Source of the DNA: Kribbella pratensis
GTDB taxonomy: Bacteria; Actinomycetota; Actinomycetes; Propionibacteriales; Kribbellaceae
DNA length: 64,000 nt
Assembly (NCBI RefSeq): GCF_004366075.1
Contig: NZ_SODU01000001.1
Coordinates: 248,001 to 312,000, forward strand
Direction: 5' to 3'
The notes below the pieces were generated by a model. It had not been told where the DNA came from. It made no database searches and saw only the letters and a program-made list of their open reading frames with translations. A program made the translations under genes and the position numbers. Positions 56,392-64,000 of the stretch are shown here, piece by piece; position 1 is the first letter of the stretch; each line of letters opens with the position of its first letter.

Positions 56392-57185
56392 GACTCCTGA
56401 TGCACGGTGGCGACTGATGTCTCCAGCAAGGATTTCAGGTCCGCCAGCAGGCGCGGCCAGCCGTCCTGGATCATGGTCCGGATCGTGCTGTCCGGCTCGA
56501 AGCCGCTGTGGATCACGGTGAGCTTCACCTGGTCGTCGATCGGCTCGAGCTCGAACGTTGCCGTCGACAACGGCTCACGGCTGGTCCGCTCGTAGGTCGC
56601 CTCGTCGAACCCGACCGCCTTCGCGAACTCGGGCGTGATGTGGTGCCAGGCGTAGGCCAGCCGTGTGTACGGCGTGTGCTCGACCACCACCTGCCCCGGT
56701 CCGGAGATCACGACGTCGCCCTGGTGCCACACCATCGGGGAGCCGGGCTTCCAGTCCGTCTCGTGGTGGAGCTGCCAGTACTGCTCGGTGAACGCCGGGT
56801 CGGTCAGCGCCTGCCACAGCCGCTCGGGCGTGGTCCGGATGTACGTGGTGTAGACGAAATCATTGTTCGTCACTTCAGCCTCCAGTGCCGTCTTGAGGTC
56901 GGCGAAGAGCTGAACCCGCCGACGGTCGTACTGATGGATCCAGCGATCGGCGATGGCGTTGATCGGCTCCGCGTTCAGGTGGTGCAGCTTCTCCCGGCCG
57001 CGCCACACGGTGCTGATGAGGTTCGCGCTCTCGAGGACGGCGAGATGCTTGCTGACGGACTGCCGCGCCATGTCGAGCTCGGCGCACAGCTCGCGCAGTG
57101 TCTGCCCGTTGCGCAGGTTCAGCAGGTCGAGCAGCCGTCGCCGGCTGGGATCCGCGAGCGCCCGGAACACCTCGTCGTCCATCAC
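56388..57185 (-). CDS. ArsR-family helix-turn-helix fused to SRPBCC (AHSA1) domain
   Basis: 265 residues. The ArsR-type winged helix (VFRALADPSRRRLLDLLNLRNGQ, RELCAELDMARQSVSKHLAVLESANLI) occupies about residues 1-95. It is fused to an AHSA1/START-like SRPBCC domain (TYIRTTPERLWQALTDPAFTEQYWQ). The fusion is known in actinobacteria as a ligand-sensing repressor. The start may be the ATG at 57182 or 57185. Two perfect GCAGCC-4-GGCTGC operators lie just upstream, between it and the divergent acetyltransferase. Confidence 0.93.
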   Translation of the reverse strand: MMDDEVFRALADPSRRRLLDLLNLRNGQTLRELCAELDMARQSVSKHLAVLESANLISTVWRGREKLHHLNAEPINAIADRWIHQYDRRRVQLFADLKTALEAEVTNNDFVYTTYIRTTPERLWQALTDPAFTEQYWQLHHETDWKPGSPMVWHQGDVVISGPGQVVVEHTPYTRLAYAWHHITPEFAKAVGFDEATYERTSREPLSTATFELEPIDDQVKLTVIHSGFEPDSTIRTMIQDGWPRLLADLKSLLETSVATVHQES

Positions 57186-57201
57186 CCTCCGATCGCTTCA
57201 T

Positions 57202-57246
57202 GCAGCCTTTTGGCTGCCTTTCCAACATAGGCAGCCAATTGGCTGC
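57202..57246. promoter_or_regulatory. Two GCAGCC-4-GGCTGC operators for the ArsR-SRPBCC protein
   Basis: Site one is gcagcc-tttt-ggctgc (57202-57217); site two is gcagcc-aatt-ggctgc (57231-57246). Their centres are 29 bp apart. They lie in the 111-bp divergent gap and could control both genes. Confidence 0.7.
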
Positions 57247-57296
57247 ATGTCAACCACTGCATCGTCAAAGAAGGCGATTGACGACTGGGTGAGGAT

Positions 57297-58094
57297 GTGG
57301 AGGTGGAGATCAAGAGCCTGGGGTACCGGACCGATCTGTTGCTCCTGGAGCTGGGCGGAAGCACGCTGCGCGACACGGGGGAGTACGTCGTGGTGCGCAC
57401 GCCGGGCAACCCGGGCTTCTGGTGGGGCAACTTCCTGCTCTACCGCACGCCGTTCGCGCCCGGCGACACGAAGATCCGCCTCGACGACTTCCGGCGGGAG
57501 TTCCCGGACGCGAAGCATGTCGCCCTCGGCATCGATACCGTCGACGGCGTGATCGGGGCCGAGGACGAGCTGACCGCCGCCGGGTTCACGGGCGACAGCA
57601 GTGTCGTGATGACGGCCGATCGGGTCCTGCAACCGCAACGGCCCAATACGGACTCGACGTACCGCTTCCTGAACAGCGACAACGACTGGGAGCAGCTGTA
57701 CCGCCAGAGCCTCGCCACCGCGTCCATGAAGGTCGACGCGGCGTACGAGGAATTCACCCGGCGCAGGTTGGCGGCGAAGCGCGAGCTGGTCGACGACGGT
57801 CACGGGAAGTGGTTCGGCGCGTTCGACGGGGATCGGCTGCAGAGCGCGCTCGGGTTGATGTTCGACGGCAGCGGGCTGGCCCGGTTCCAGGATGTGCAGA
57901 CGTCCCCGGAGGACCGTGGTCGCGGGCTGGCGACCACGCTCGTCCACCACGCGTCGACCTACGGGCTGACCGAAGGCGGTGCGCGGACCCTGGTGATGGT
58001 CGCGGATCCGGAGTACCTCGCGATCCGGATCTATCGCTCGCTGGGATTCACCGACTCGGAGACCCAGCTCGGGTTCGCGAAGCCGCCCGCGTGA
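57297..58094 (+). CDS. GNAT-family acetyltransferase
   Basis: 265 residues from the GTG at 57297 after GGTGAGG. A less conserved N-terminal half precedes a C-terminal GNAT domain (about 150-260) with QDVQTSPEDRGRGLATTLVHHAS holding the acetyl-CoA motif. Substrate unknown. It is divergent from the ArsR-SRPBCC gene and may be under its control. An SDR gene follows 23 bp later. Confidence 0.85.
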   Translation: MEVEIKSLGYRTDLLLLELGGSTLRDTGEYVVVRTPGNPGFWWGNFLLYRTPFAPGDTKIRLDDFRREFPDAKHVALGIDTVDGVIGAEDELTAAGFTGDSSVVMTADRVLQPQRPNTDSTYRFLNSDNDWEQLYRQSLATASMKVDAAYEEFTRRRLAAKRELVDDGHGKWFGAFDGDRLQSALGLMFDGSGLARFQDVQTSPEDRGRGLATTLVHHASTYGLTEGGARTLVMVADPEYLAIRIYRSLGFTDSETQLGFAKPPA

Positions 58095-58117
58095 CCCCCA
58101 CATGAAACAGTAGGACC

Positions 58118-58861
58118 ATGACTGACGGACGCGGAGTTGTACTGGTCACCGGTGGAAGTCGCGGGATCGGCGCGGCCGCGTCGCTCGCGCTCGCGGCGGA
58201 CGGCTGGGACGTCGGAGTCAACTACCGGACGCAGGCCGACGAAGCCGCGCAGGTCGTGAAGGCCTGCGAAGAGCGCGGCGGTCGCGCGATCGCCGTCCAG
58301 GCGGACGTCACAGAGGCCGAGCAGATCGAGCGGCTCTTCGACACGGTCAGCGCGGAACTGGGCCCGATCACCGCGGTGATCAACAACGCCGGCGTCGTCT
58401 CGCCGGCCGGGCGGGTCGCGGAGTACGACGCCGAACGGCTCGACCGGGTGTTCCGGATCAACGCGATCAGCGCGTTCCTCGTGGCCGGTGCCGCGGTCCG
58501 CCGGATGTCGACGGCGTACGGCGGCGACGGTGGCGTCATCGTGAACGTGTCCTCGCGCGCGGCGGTGCTCGGATCGGCGGGAGAGTACGTCGACTACGCG
58601 GCGAGCAAGGCCGCCGTCGACGCGCTCACGACCGGCCTGGCGAACGAGGTCGCGAAGGAAGGCGTCCGCGTCCTCGGGATCCGGCCCGGCCTGATCCAGA
58701 CCGACATCCACGAGCCGGGCCGCTTGGACCGCCTCGGCGCGACCCCGCCGCTGGCCCGCCCCGGCAAGCCGGAGGAGGTCGCCGAGGTGATCGCCTTCCT
58801 CGCCTCGAACCGCTCCTCCTACATGACCGGTACGACGGTCGACGTCTCGGGCGGCCGGTAA
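58118..58861 (+). CDS. SDR-family oxidoreductase (FabG type)
   Basis: 247 residues. VTGGSRGIGAAASLAL, NNAGVVSP, the Ser of VSSRAAV and the YAASK catalytic Tyr-Lys pair are typical, ending with TTVDVSGG of the FabG type. NADPH-dependent reduction is likely; the substrate is unknown. A MerR gene starts 3 bases after the stop, so the two are one operon. Confidence 0.92.
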   Translation: MTDGRGVVLVTGGSRGIGAAASLALAADGWDVGVNYRTQADEAAQVVKACEERGGRAIAVQADVTEAEQIERLFDTVSAELGPITAVINNAGVVSPAGRVAEYDAERLDRVFRINAISAFLVAGAAVRRMSTAYGGDGGVIVNVSSRAAVLGSAGEYVDYAASKAAVDALTTGLANEVAKEGVRVLGIRPGLIQTDIHEPGRLDRLGATPPLARPGKPEEVAEVIAFLASNRSSYMTGTTVDVSGGR

Positions 58862-58864
58862 CGG

Positions 58865-59599
58865 ATGGGACTGCGGCCGGTAGACCTCGCGCGCCGGGCC
58901 GGGGTATCGACTCAGCTCGTCCGCAACTACGAGGCGGCCGGAATTCTGCCGCCGGCGCCGCGGTCGGACACCGGATATCGGCAGTACGGTCCCGAGCATG
59001 TCGCGGCGTTGCTGACGTACCGCGCGCTCGCGCCCGGCTTCGGCGCCGAGACCGCCACCGAGATCATGCGCGCCGTGCACAACGGCGACGAGGCGCTCGC
59101 CTACAGGCTGGTGGACGCGGCCCACGCCGCCCTGCACGAGCAGCGACTCGCGACCGACGCCGCCAGTGAGGCGCTCGGCGCGCTGGCCGCTGAGTACGTC
59201 GACGAACAGCCGGTCACTGGCCCGTCCCTACTCGTCGGCGAACTCGCACACCGCCTTGGCGTCCGTACCTCGGCCCTCCGCGTCTGGGAGGCCGCGGGCC
59301 TGCTCGCGCCGACCCGGGAACCGGGTACCAAGTACCGCCGCTACGGCCCCGAACAGGTGCGGGACGCTCGGATCATTCACATGCTCCGCCAGGGCCGGTA
59401 CTACTTCGAGCAGATCAAGCCGGTACTCGACGGTCTCCGACGTACGGGCAGCACCGACGCGTTGCGCACCGCGATCGCCGAGCGTCGCGCCGCCCACGAC
59501 CGTCAGACGAAGGCGATGCTGTACGGCGCCGCGCTGCTTCACGAGCTGATCACTGCGGGACAGCAAGACGGGTCGGCACCGACCGCCCTCGCACAGTGA
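58865..59599 (+). CDS. MerR-family regulator with two tandem MerR helix-turn-helix domains
   Basis: 244 residues. Two separate MerR-type heads are seen: residues about 2-55 (PVDLARRAGVSTQLVRNYEAAG) and about 122-172 (VGELAHRLGVRTSALRVWEAAG). Each is followed by a short helix. Duplicated MerR heads are uncommon and would allow the protein to bind an operator in an unusual geometry. It follows the SDR gene by 3 bases. Its 3' end overlaps the convergent cyclase by 50 bp. Confidence 0.88.
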   Translation: MGLRPVDLARRAGVSTQLVRNYEAAGILPPAPRSDTGYRQYGPEHVAALLTYRALAPGFGAETATEIMRAVHNGDEALAYRLVDAAHAALHEQRLATDAASEALGALAAEYVDEQPVTGPSLLVGELAHRLGVRTSALRVWEAAGLLAPTREPGTKYRRYGPEQVRDARIIHMLRQGRYYFEQIKPVLDGLRRTGSTDALRTAIAERRAAHDRQTKAMLYGAALLHELITAGQQDGSAPTALAQ

Positions 59600-61118
59600 C
59601 CAGGTCGCTCTGCCGCCACTGATCGGACTCGGCCGGCGCAGCCTTCTCGACGGCGGTCATCGACGCGATGAGCCGCCCGGGTGCTGTCTTGGCCAGTTCG
59701 CTCAGCCGCGCCGCCTCGTTCACCGGGTCCCCGATCACGGTGTACTCGTGCCGCCGTACGTCGCCCACCGTGCCGGCCACCACGATCCCCGCCGTGACAC
59801 CGATCCCCGCGGTTGCCTCCGGCAACTCGTCGGCGAGCCGCCGGGACAGCTCCCGCCCCGCGGTCAGAGCGCTGCCCGCCGGGTCCGCCAGCTCGGCCGG
59901 CGCCCCGAAGACCGCCAGCACCGCGTCACCGGCGAACTTGTTCACAAACCCGCCCTGCCGGTCCACCTCCGCGACCACGATCGCGAAGAACCGGTTGAGC
60001 AACTGCACCACCTCGGCCGGCGGCCGCTGGGCAGCGAGCTCGGTCGATCCGACCAGGTCGACGAACAGCACCGCGGCGTACCGCTCCTCGCCGCCGAGGC
60101 TGTCGCTGGTCAGCGCCTCCTGGACGACATCCGTCCCGACGTACCGCCCGAACAGGTCCCGAATCCGCTCCCGCTCGCGCAGACCGTCCGCCATCCGGTT
60201 GAACCCGGCCTGCAGCGACCCCAGCTCGGTGCCGTCGAAGACCGGGATACGTACGTCGAGGCGTCCCTCGCCGATCAGGTTCAACGCGTCCCGCACCGAC
60301 CGCACCGGCGCCACCACGGACCTCGCCGACAACCAGGTGAGCAGGCAACCGTTGCCGAGCGCCACGATGCCCAGGGCAAGAATCACGACCGAGAGCCGGG
60401 TCGAGGTGACGTCGCCCTCGATCAGCGCGAGTACGGCGGCCAGCATCAGGCCGGCCACGGGTACGCCGGACCCGACCGCCCAGAAGAACACCGTGCGGGC
60501 CTTCAACCCGGCCGCGAGCAGCCGCCTCGGCGGCGGGGAGTCGACGAGCGCCCGTGCGGCGATGGGCCTGAGGGCGAACTCGGTCAGGAGGTACGAGACC
60601 GCGGAGGTGATGATCATCCCGTCGATGACCGTGAGGGCCACCCGGAGTGCGTTCTCTGGCTGCAAGACCAGCGTCATCACTGTGAACAGCACGGCGGCAC
60701 CGAACCAGAGCAGCACCTCGATCAGTGTGAGCCGCAGCGGCAGTTGCAGCGTGGCGATCTGCTCCCGCCGGGTGGCGGGCCGCTCGAGGTCGATCCAGCG
60801 GGTGACCCGCTTCGTCAGGCGGCTGCTCCAGACGTAACAGATCCCCATCGCGAAGAGGAAGTACGCCGGGATGACGATCGCGTCGAGGAGCTGGAGCTGA
60901 TCGACCAGCGACGGTCCCGGCAGCACGAAGACGGCGAGGACGAAGGTGACGAAGGCACCGATCAGGTTGGTGCCGATCGAGAACACGGTCAGCAGCAGGT
61001 GGAGGCGGATCCGCAGCCGTTTCGTGCTCTGGTCAGCCGGGCCGAGCAGCCAGGACCCGAAGGGGCGCCTTTTCAGCACCAGCTCGGGGCTCCGCTGGGA
61101 CATCCGCTGGGACATCAT
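59550..61118 (-). CDS. Membrane-bound class III adenylate/guanylate cyclase
   Basis: 522 residues from the ATG at 61118. Six membrane segments (about 45-275), a HAMP-type linker (about 290-340) and a C-terminal cyclase domain (about 355-520). Motifs: VLFVDLVGST (metal Asp), NKFAGDAVLAVFGAP (Lys and metal Asp) and VIGDPVNEAARL (Asn and Arg). It should make cAMP or cGMP. The start lies in a 12-base tandem repeat (ccgctgggacat twice, 61092-61115) coding MSQR twice, so ATGs at 61118, 61115 and 61103 are all possible. Confidence 0.92.
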   Translation of the reverse strand: MMSQRMSQRSPELVLKRRPFGSWLLGPADQSTKRLRIRLHLLLTVFSIGTNLIGAFVTFVLAVFVLPGPSLVDQLQLLDAIVIPAYFLFAMGICYVWSSRLTKRVTRWIDLERPATRREQIATLQLPLRLTLIEVLLWFGAAVLFTVMTLVLQPENALRVALTVIDGMIITSAVSYLLTEFALRPIAARALVDSPPPRRLLAAGLKARTVFFWAVGSGVPVAGLMLAAVLALIEGDVTSTRLSVVILALGIVALGNGCLLTWLSARSVVAPVRSVRDALNLIGEGRLDVRIPVFDGTELGSLQAGFNRMADGLRERERIRDLFGRYVGTDVVQEALTSDSLGGEERYAAVLFVDLVGSTELAAQRPPAEVVQLLNRFFAIVVAEVDRQGGFVNKFAGDAVLAVFGAPAELADPAGSALTAGRELSRRLADELPEATAGIGVTAGIVVAGTVGDVRRHEYTVIGDPVNEAARLSELAKTAPGRLIASMTAVEKAAPAESDQWRQSDLVTVRGRSVPTRLAVPQ

Positions 61119-61246
61119 CGTCCTAGTCTGCCGTGTCAGGACCGAACCAGGGTTTTGGCACGGTGGTGCGGCTGGCCCAGATTGGTCGTCCGATCCGCCC
61201 GCGACGTGGGTAGTGTTCCCCGGACGCCTCACCTGGGGAGCATCCC

Positions 61247-63013
61247 TTGACGCACGATCGCCACTCCTACGCCGAGCCGCATGTGGTTCGGACCACCCAC
61301 CTCGAACTCGACCTCGCGCTCGACTTCGACGAGAAGGTGCTGGCCGGCAGTGCCACGCACACCCTCGCCTGGACCGGTGCGACCAGCGGGCTCGTCCTGG
61401 ACACCCGCGACCTCACGGTGCTGGGCGTCGAGGGACTGACGGCCGACGGCTGGGAGCCGCTGGAGTACAGCCTCGCGGTTGCGGACCCGGAGCTCGGCTC
61501 CGCGCTGACCATCCGGACGGCGGGCCAGCCGCGGGTCAAGGTGAGTTACCGGACCGCGCCGACCGCGACCGGTCTGCAGTGGCTGGATCCGGCGATGACG
61601 GGGGGCGGCGTGATGCCGTTCATGTTCAGCCAGTCGCAGGCGATCCACGCGCGCAGCTGGGTCCCGGTGCAGGACACGCCGAGCGTGCGGTTCAGCTACG
61701 CCGCGCACGTGACGGCGCCGCCCGAGCTGATGGTGCTGATGAGCGCCGACAACGGTACGACGTCGCGCCGTACCGGCTCGTACGACGTGGTGATGCCGGA
61801 GCCGATCCCGTCGTACCTGCTGGCGATCGCCGCGGGCGACCTGGTGTTCGAGCCGCTGGGCGAGCGGTCGGGCGTGTGGGCCGAGCCCGCGACCGTGCGG
61901 AGGGCGGCGACCGAGTTCTCCGACACCGAGGAGATGATGCGGGTCACCGAGGAGCTCTTCGGCCCGTACCGCTGGGGCCGCTACGACCTGCTCGTGCTGC
62001 CGCCGTCGTTCCCGTACGGCGGTATGGAGAACCCGCGGATGACGTTCGCGACCCCGACCGTGGTGATCGGCGACAAGTCGCTGGTCAGCGTGATCGCCCA
62101 CGAGCTGGCACACAGCTGGTCCGGCAACCTCGTCACGCAGGACAGCTGGGACGACATCTGGCTCAACGAGGGCTTCACGTCGTACGTCGAGAACCGGATC
62201 GTCGAGGCCGTCTACGGGACCGAGCTCGCGGTGATGGAGACCGCGATCAAGCAGCACGCGACCGTGGTGAAGCTGGACCCGCTGACGCCGGCCGAGCTCG
62301 CGGTCGAGCTGCCGGGCCTGCACCACCGGTCCGAGTACCACGGCACGACGTCGACCGGCCCGCTGAAGGGTTCGTGGTTCCTGTCCTGGCTGGAGGAGCG
62401 GTTCACGCGGGAGGTGTTCGATCCGTTCCTGCGCGGGTACTTCGACACGTTCGCGTTCCGCAGCATCAACACCGACAACTTCGTGGAGCACCTGCGGGAG
62501 CACCTGACGACGCCGCATCCGGGCGTGGTGACCGAGGACGAGCTGGCCGCCTGGCTGTACGAGCCGGGGATTCCGGCGTTCGCGCGCCGCGCGGTGTCGG
62601 CACGGTTCGAGGTCGTGGACGAGGCACGCGGACTGTGGCTGACGACGGGCGAGCTGCCGCACGGCGCGGAGCGGTGGACGACGCAGGAGTGGCTGCGGTT
62701 CCTCGACGCGGCTCCCGACGTACTGAGCCCGGTCCTGTTGCAGCAGCTCGACCGTGCGTTCGGCCTGACCGGTACGGCGAACGGTGAGATCGCGCGGCGC
62801 TGGTACCAGATCGTTGCCGCGAGCAGCTATGAGGCGGCGTACGCCGAGATGGCCGAGTTCCTGACCACGGTGGGCCGGATGAAGCTGGTCCTCCCGGTGT
62901 ACCAGGCACTGGCCGGTACCGACCGCGCGTTCGCCGCGGAGGTCTTCGCCAAGGCCCGCCCCGGCTACCACCCGATCACGACCGCGGCGGTGCTGAAGAT
63001 CCTCGGCCAGTAG
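61247..63013 (+). CDS. M1-family aminopeptidase, leukotriene A4 hydrolase-like
   Basis: 588 residues from a TTG at 61247 with GGGGAG 8 bases upstream. GGMENP (about 258-263), HELAH (His285, Glu286, His289) and the third ligand Glu308 (WLNEGFTSY) define a zinc aminopeptidase. The C-terminal helical domain is of the leukotriene A4 hydrolase kind. It trims N-terminal residues from peptides in the cytosol. It is transcribed away from the cyclase gene. The TAG stop is part of the -10 box of the following ORF. Confidence 0.93.
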   Translation: MTHDRHSYAEPHVVRTTHLELDLALDFDEKVLAGSATHTLAWTGATSGLVLDTRDLTVLGVEGLTADGWEPLEYSLAVADPELGSALTIRTAGQPRVKVSYRTAPTATGLQWLDPAMTGGGVMPFMFSQSQAIHARSWVPVQDTPSVRFSYAAHVTAPPELMVLMSADNGTTSRRTGSYDVVMPEPIPSYLLAIAAGDLVFEPLGERSGVWAEPATVRRAATEFSDTEEMMRVTEELFGPYRWGRYDLLVLPPSFPYGGMENPRMTFATPTVVIGDKSLVSVIAHELAHSWSGNLVTQDSWDDIWLNEGFTSYVENRIVEAVYGTELAVMETAIKQHATVVKLDPLTPAELAVELPGLHHRSEYHGTTSTGPLKGSWFLSWLEERFTREVFDPFLRGYFDTFAFRSINTDNFVEHLREHLTTPHPGVVTEDELAAWLYEPGIPAFARRAVSARFEVVDEARGLWLTTGELPHGAERWTTQEWLRFLDAAPDVLSPVLLQQLDRAFGLTGTANGEIARRWYQIVAASSYEAAYAEMAEFLTTVGRMKLVLPVYQALAGTDRAFAAEVFAKARPGYHPITTAAVLKILGQ

Positions 63014-63016
63014 ACT
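63011..63016 (+). promoter_or_regulatory. Leaderless -10 box TAGACT overlapping the M1 stop
   Basis: TAGACT contains the stop codon of the M1 gene and ends 7 bases before the ATG at 63024. It would start a leaderless transcript that begins with a 15-codon ORF. Confidence 0.5.
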
Positions 63017-63023
63017 GGGTCGC

Positions 63024-63071
63024 ATGATGACGCGAATTCCTGACGGGAGGATCGATCCCGCTACTCGATGA
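63024..63071 (+). CDS. 15-residue leader ORF overlapping the SpoU start
   Basis: ATG at 63024 follows a TAGACT -10 box by 7 bases, the leaderless spacing used across this window. The ORF codes MMTRIPDGRIDPATR and stops at TGA 63069-63071, overlapping the ATG of the methyltransferase (63068-63070) as ATGA. This suggests that translation of the downstream gene depends on the leader. No conserved peptide is recognised. It may instead just be the 5' end of the transcript. Confidence 0.45.
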   Translation: MMTRIPDGRIDPATR

Positions 63072-63589
63072 GCGGGATCCGGGTGCGGAGCCGCAAGGAC
63101 CTCAAGCACCAACGCCGCCGCAAGTCCCACTCGTGCTGGGACCATCTGCTCATCGCGCCGCTCTGGCCGATGTACGACGTGAACCTCGGGACGCTGCTCC
63201 GGACCTGTGACACGGTCGGCGCGTGTCTCGCCGTACCGAAGCTGCCGTGGGTGCCGGATGCGCTTGCCAAGGGCAACACACTGCGCAGACGGACCTGCGT
63301 GCACTGGACCGGGCACGACCCGGTGCGCTGGCTGATCGATCAACGGAGCCGACCGGACACGACGGTGATCGGGGTCGAGTTGGCCGACGAGGCGATCCGG
63401 CTGGCTGATCTGCCGCCGGCGCGGAACCGGACGATCGCCGTTCTCGGGCACGAACGCAGCGGGATCCCGCCCGAGGCGGTCGACGAGTTGGACGTCGTCG
63501 TCGAGATCCCGATGATCGGGACCGGTGCCAGCCTCAACGTCGCGGTCGCCGGTTCGCTCGTGCTCTACCGGCTGGCCGGGTTGCTATAG
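63068..63589 (+). CDS. SpoU/TrmH-family tRNA or rRNA 2'-O-methyltransferase
   Basis: 173 residues. The SPOUT-fold motifs are VNLGTLLRTCDTVGAC (motif 1), LGHERSGIPPEAVD (motif 2) and VEIPMIGTGASLNVAVAGSLVLYRL (motif 3), binding S-adenosylmethionine in the knot. It lacks a substrate-binding extension, so it is a short member of unknown RNA target. The ATG at 63068 overlaps the stop of a leader ORF, and the usual ribosome site is too far upstream (about 17 bases). Confidence 0.93.
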   Translation: MSGIRVRSRKDLKHQRRRKSHSCWDHLLIAPLWPMYDVNLGTLLRTCDTVGACLAVPKLPWVPDALAKGNTLRRRTCVHWTGHDPVRWLIDQRSRPDTTVIGVELADEAIRLADLPPARNRTIAVLGHERSGIPPEAVDELDVVVEIPMIGTGASLNVAVAGSLVLYRLAGLL

Positions 63590-64000
63590 GTCGAGGGTGC
63601 GGCGGTGGACCTCGTGCTGCGGCCGATAGCCGAGGCGCTCGTTGGTGCGCCGCATGGCTGTGTTGGTGTCGACCGTATCCGTGAGGAGGCCGTCGAGGTC
63701 GGGGAACCGGCGACGGGTCTCGTGGATCTGGGCGGCCTTCATCCACAGCGCGAGCCCACGGCCGCGATGCTCGGGAAGGACGGCGGTGCCGTAGTTCTGA
63801 CCGTCGCCCTTCCCGTCTCCCGCGACGACGACCTCTGTGAAGCCGGCGATGCGGCCCGTGCTGTCGAGCGCCACGACGACCAAGAGACGCTCGCCGCGCT
63901 GCTCGATCAGCTGCGCAGCAGACCTCGTCCGCTCGACGTCCCACACGTCCACGCCGGCGTCGATCGTGCCTGACGGCGCGTCGTTCATCCCGGCGCGCGC
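63584..64000 (-). CDS. GNAT-family acetyltransferase, C-terminal part (cut by window end)
   Basis: The frame stays open to base 64000. The visible part starts near MNDAPSGTIDAGVDVWDVER, a stretch I know from the middle of two-domain actinobacterial GNAT proteins of about 400 residues, and then shows a GNAT core (GTAVLPEHRGRGLALWMKAAQ, NERLGYRPQHEVHR). An internal ATG at 63988 could be a start but is less likely. It overlaps the SpoU gene by 6 bp at their 3' ends. Confidence 0.8.
   Translation of the reverse strand, partial: ARAGMNDAPSGTIDAGVDVWDVERTRSAAQLIEQRGERLLVVVALDSTGRIAGFTEVVVAGDGKGDGQNYGTAVLPEHRGRGLALWMKAAQIHETRRRFPDLDGLLTDTVDTNTAMRRTNERLGYRPQHEVHRRTLDL

Noticed and set aside
58111..58116. 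TAGGAC as a leaderless -10 box before the SDR at 58118
   Set aside because: It ends only one base before the ATG, which does not fit the 6-7 base spacing seen elsewhere.
61229..63451. A 740-residue minus-strand open frame opposite the M1 and SpoU genes
   Set aside because: Low-complexity Arg/His/Val composition; the M1 motifs on the other strand are decisive.

Overview
The window is a GC-rich chromosomal stretch from an actinobacterium. WhiA, RbpA, a SigE-type sigma factor, F420-type luciferase-fold oxidoreductases and the gene order uvrC-rapZ-yvcK-whiA-gap-pgk-tpiA-secG-rbpA are actinobacterial hallmarks. The very frequent GTAC words and the mix of accessory regulators and hydrolases resemble Kribbella and related Propionibacteriales; the genus is an inference. 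Genes are densely packed, and I see no rRNA, tRNA, CRISPR array, phage or insertion sequence.

Layout. 1-4400: a TetR-controlled MMPL exporter (cut by the window start), a cytosolic HtrA-like protease, an acetyltransferase, a TPR protein and a metallo-beta-lactamase-fold hydrolase. 4477-9657: uvrA behind a LexA-type box, then a divergent pair made of an unknown protein and a MinD-like protein with a damaged P-loop. 9784-12311: a Rieske lipoprotein, a secreted subtilisin and a DUF6194 protein. 12394-25036: the conserved core, uvrC-rapZ-yvcK, a sigma factor with a membrane partner on the other strand, whiA, a secreted thermolysin-like protease, then the glycolytic genes gap, pgk and tpiA with secG and rbpA, closed by a 22-bp perfect terminator. 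25081-39506: accessory metabolism and regulation (SMP-30-like protein, BCCT transporter, LLM oxidoreductase, cold-shock protein, an emfourin-type protease inhibitor, GH20 hexosaminidase, fructosamine-kinase-like protein, MFS, CGNR, VOC, PhyH, AraC, SDR-TetR, DinB-ankyrin, WYL). 39503-64000: HrpA, a universal stress protein, a second LLM enzyme, an acyl-CoA synthetase-SDR pair, several regulator and enzyme pairs, SoxR with its box, a RecQ helicase, an ArsR-SRPBCC protein, a membrane-bound class III cyclase, an M1 aminopeptidase, a SpoU methyltransferase behind a coupled leader ORF, and an acetyltransferase cut by the window end.

How it works together. Most accessory loci are a regulator next to, or divergent from, one or two enzymes, and many intergenic gaps hold clear inverted repeats that are good operator candidates. 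Starts are often leaderless: a TANNNT -10 hexamer lies 6-7 bases before the start codon at about eleven genes. Convergent neighbours usually overlap at their 3' ends, several by exactly four bases.

Most interesting signals: the sigma factor with a duplicated, cysteine-paired membrane partner; the leaderless ORF coupled to the SpoU methyltransferase; divergent promoters sharing a palindromic -10 box; the histone-H1-like tail on UvrA; the degenerate MinD-like protein with its unknown divergent neighbour; the thermolysin and emfourin pair; and two inverted-repeat elements of about 100 bp.
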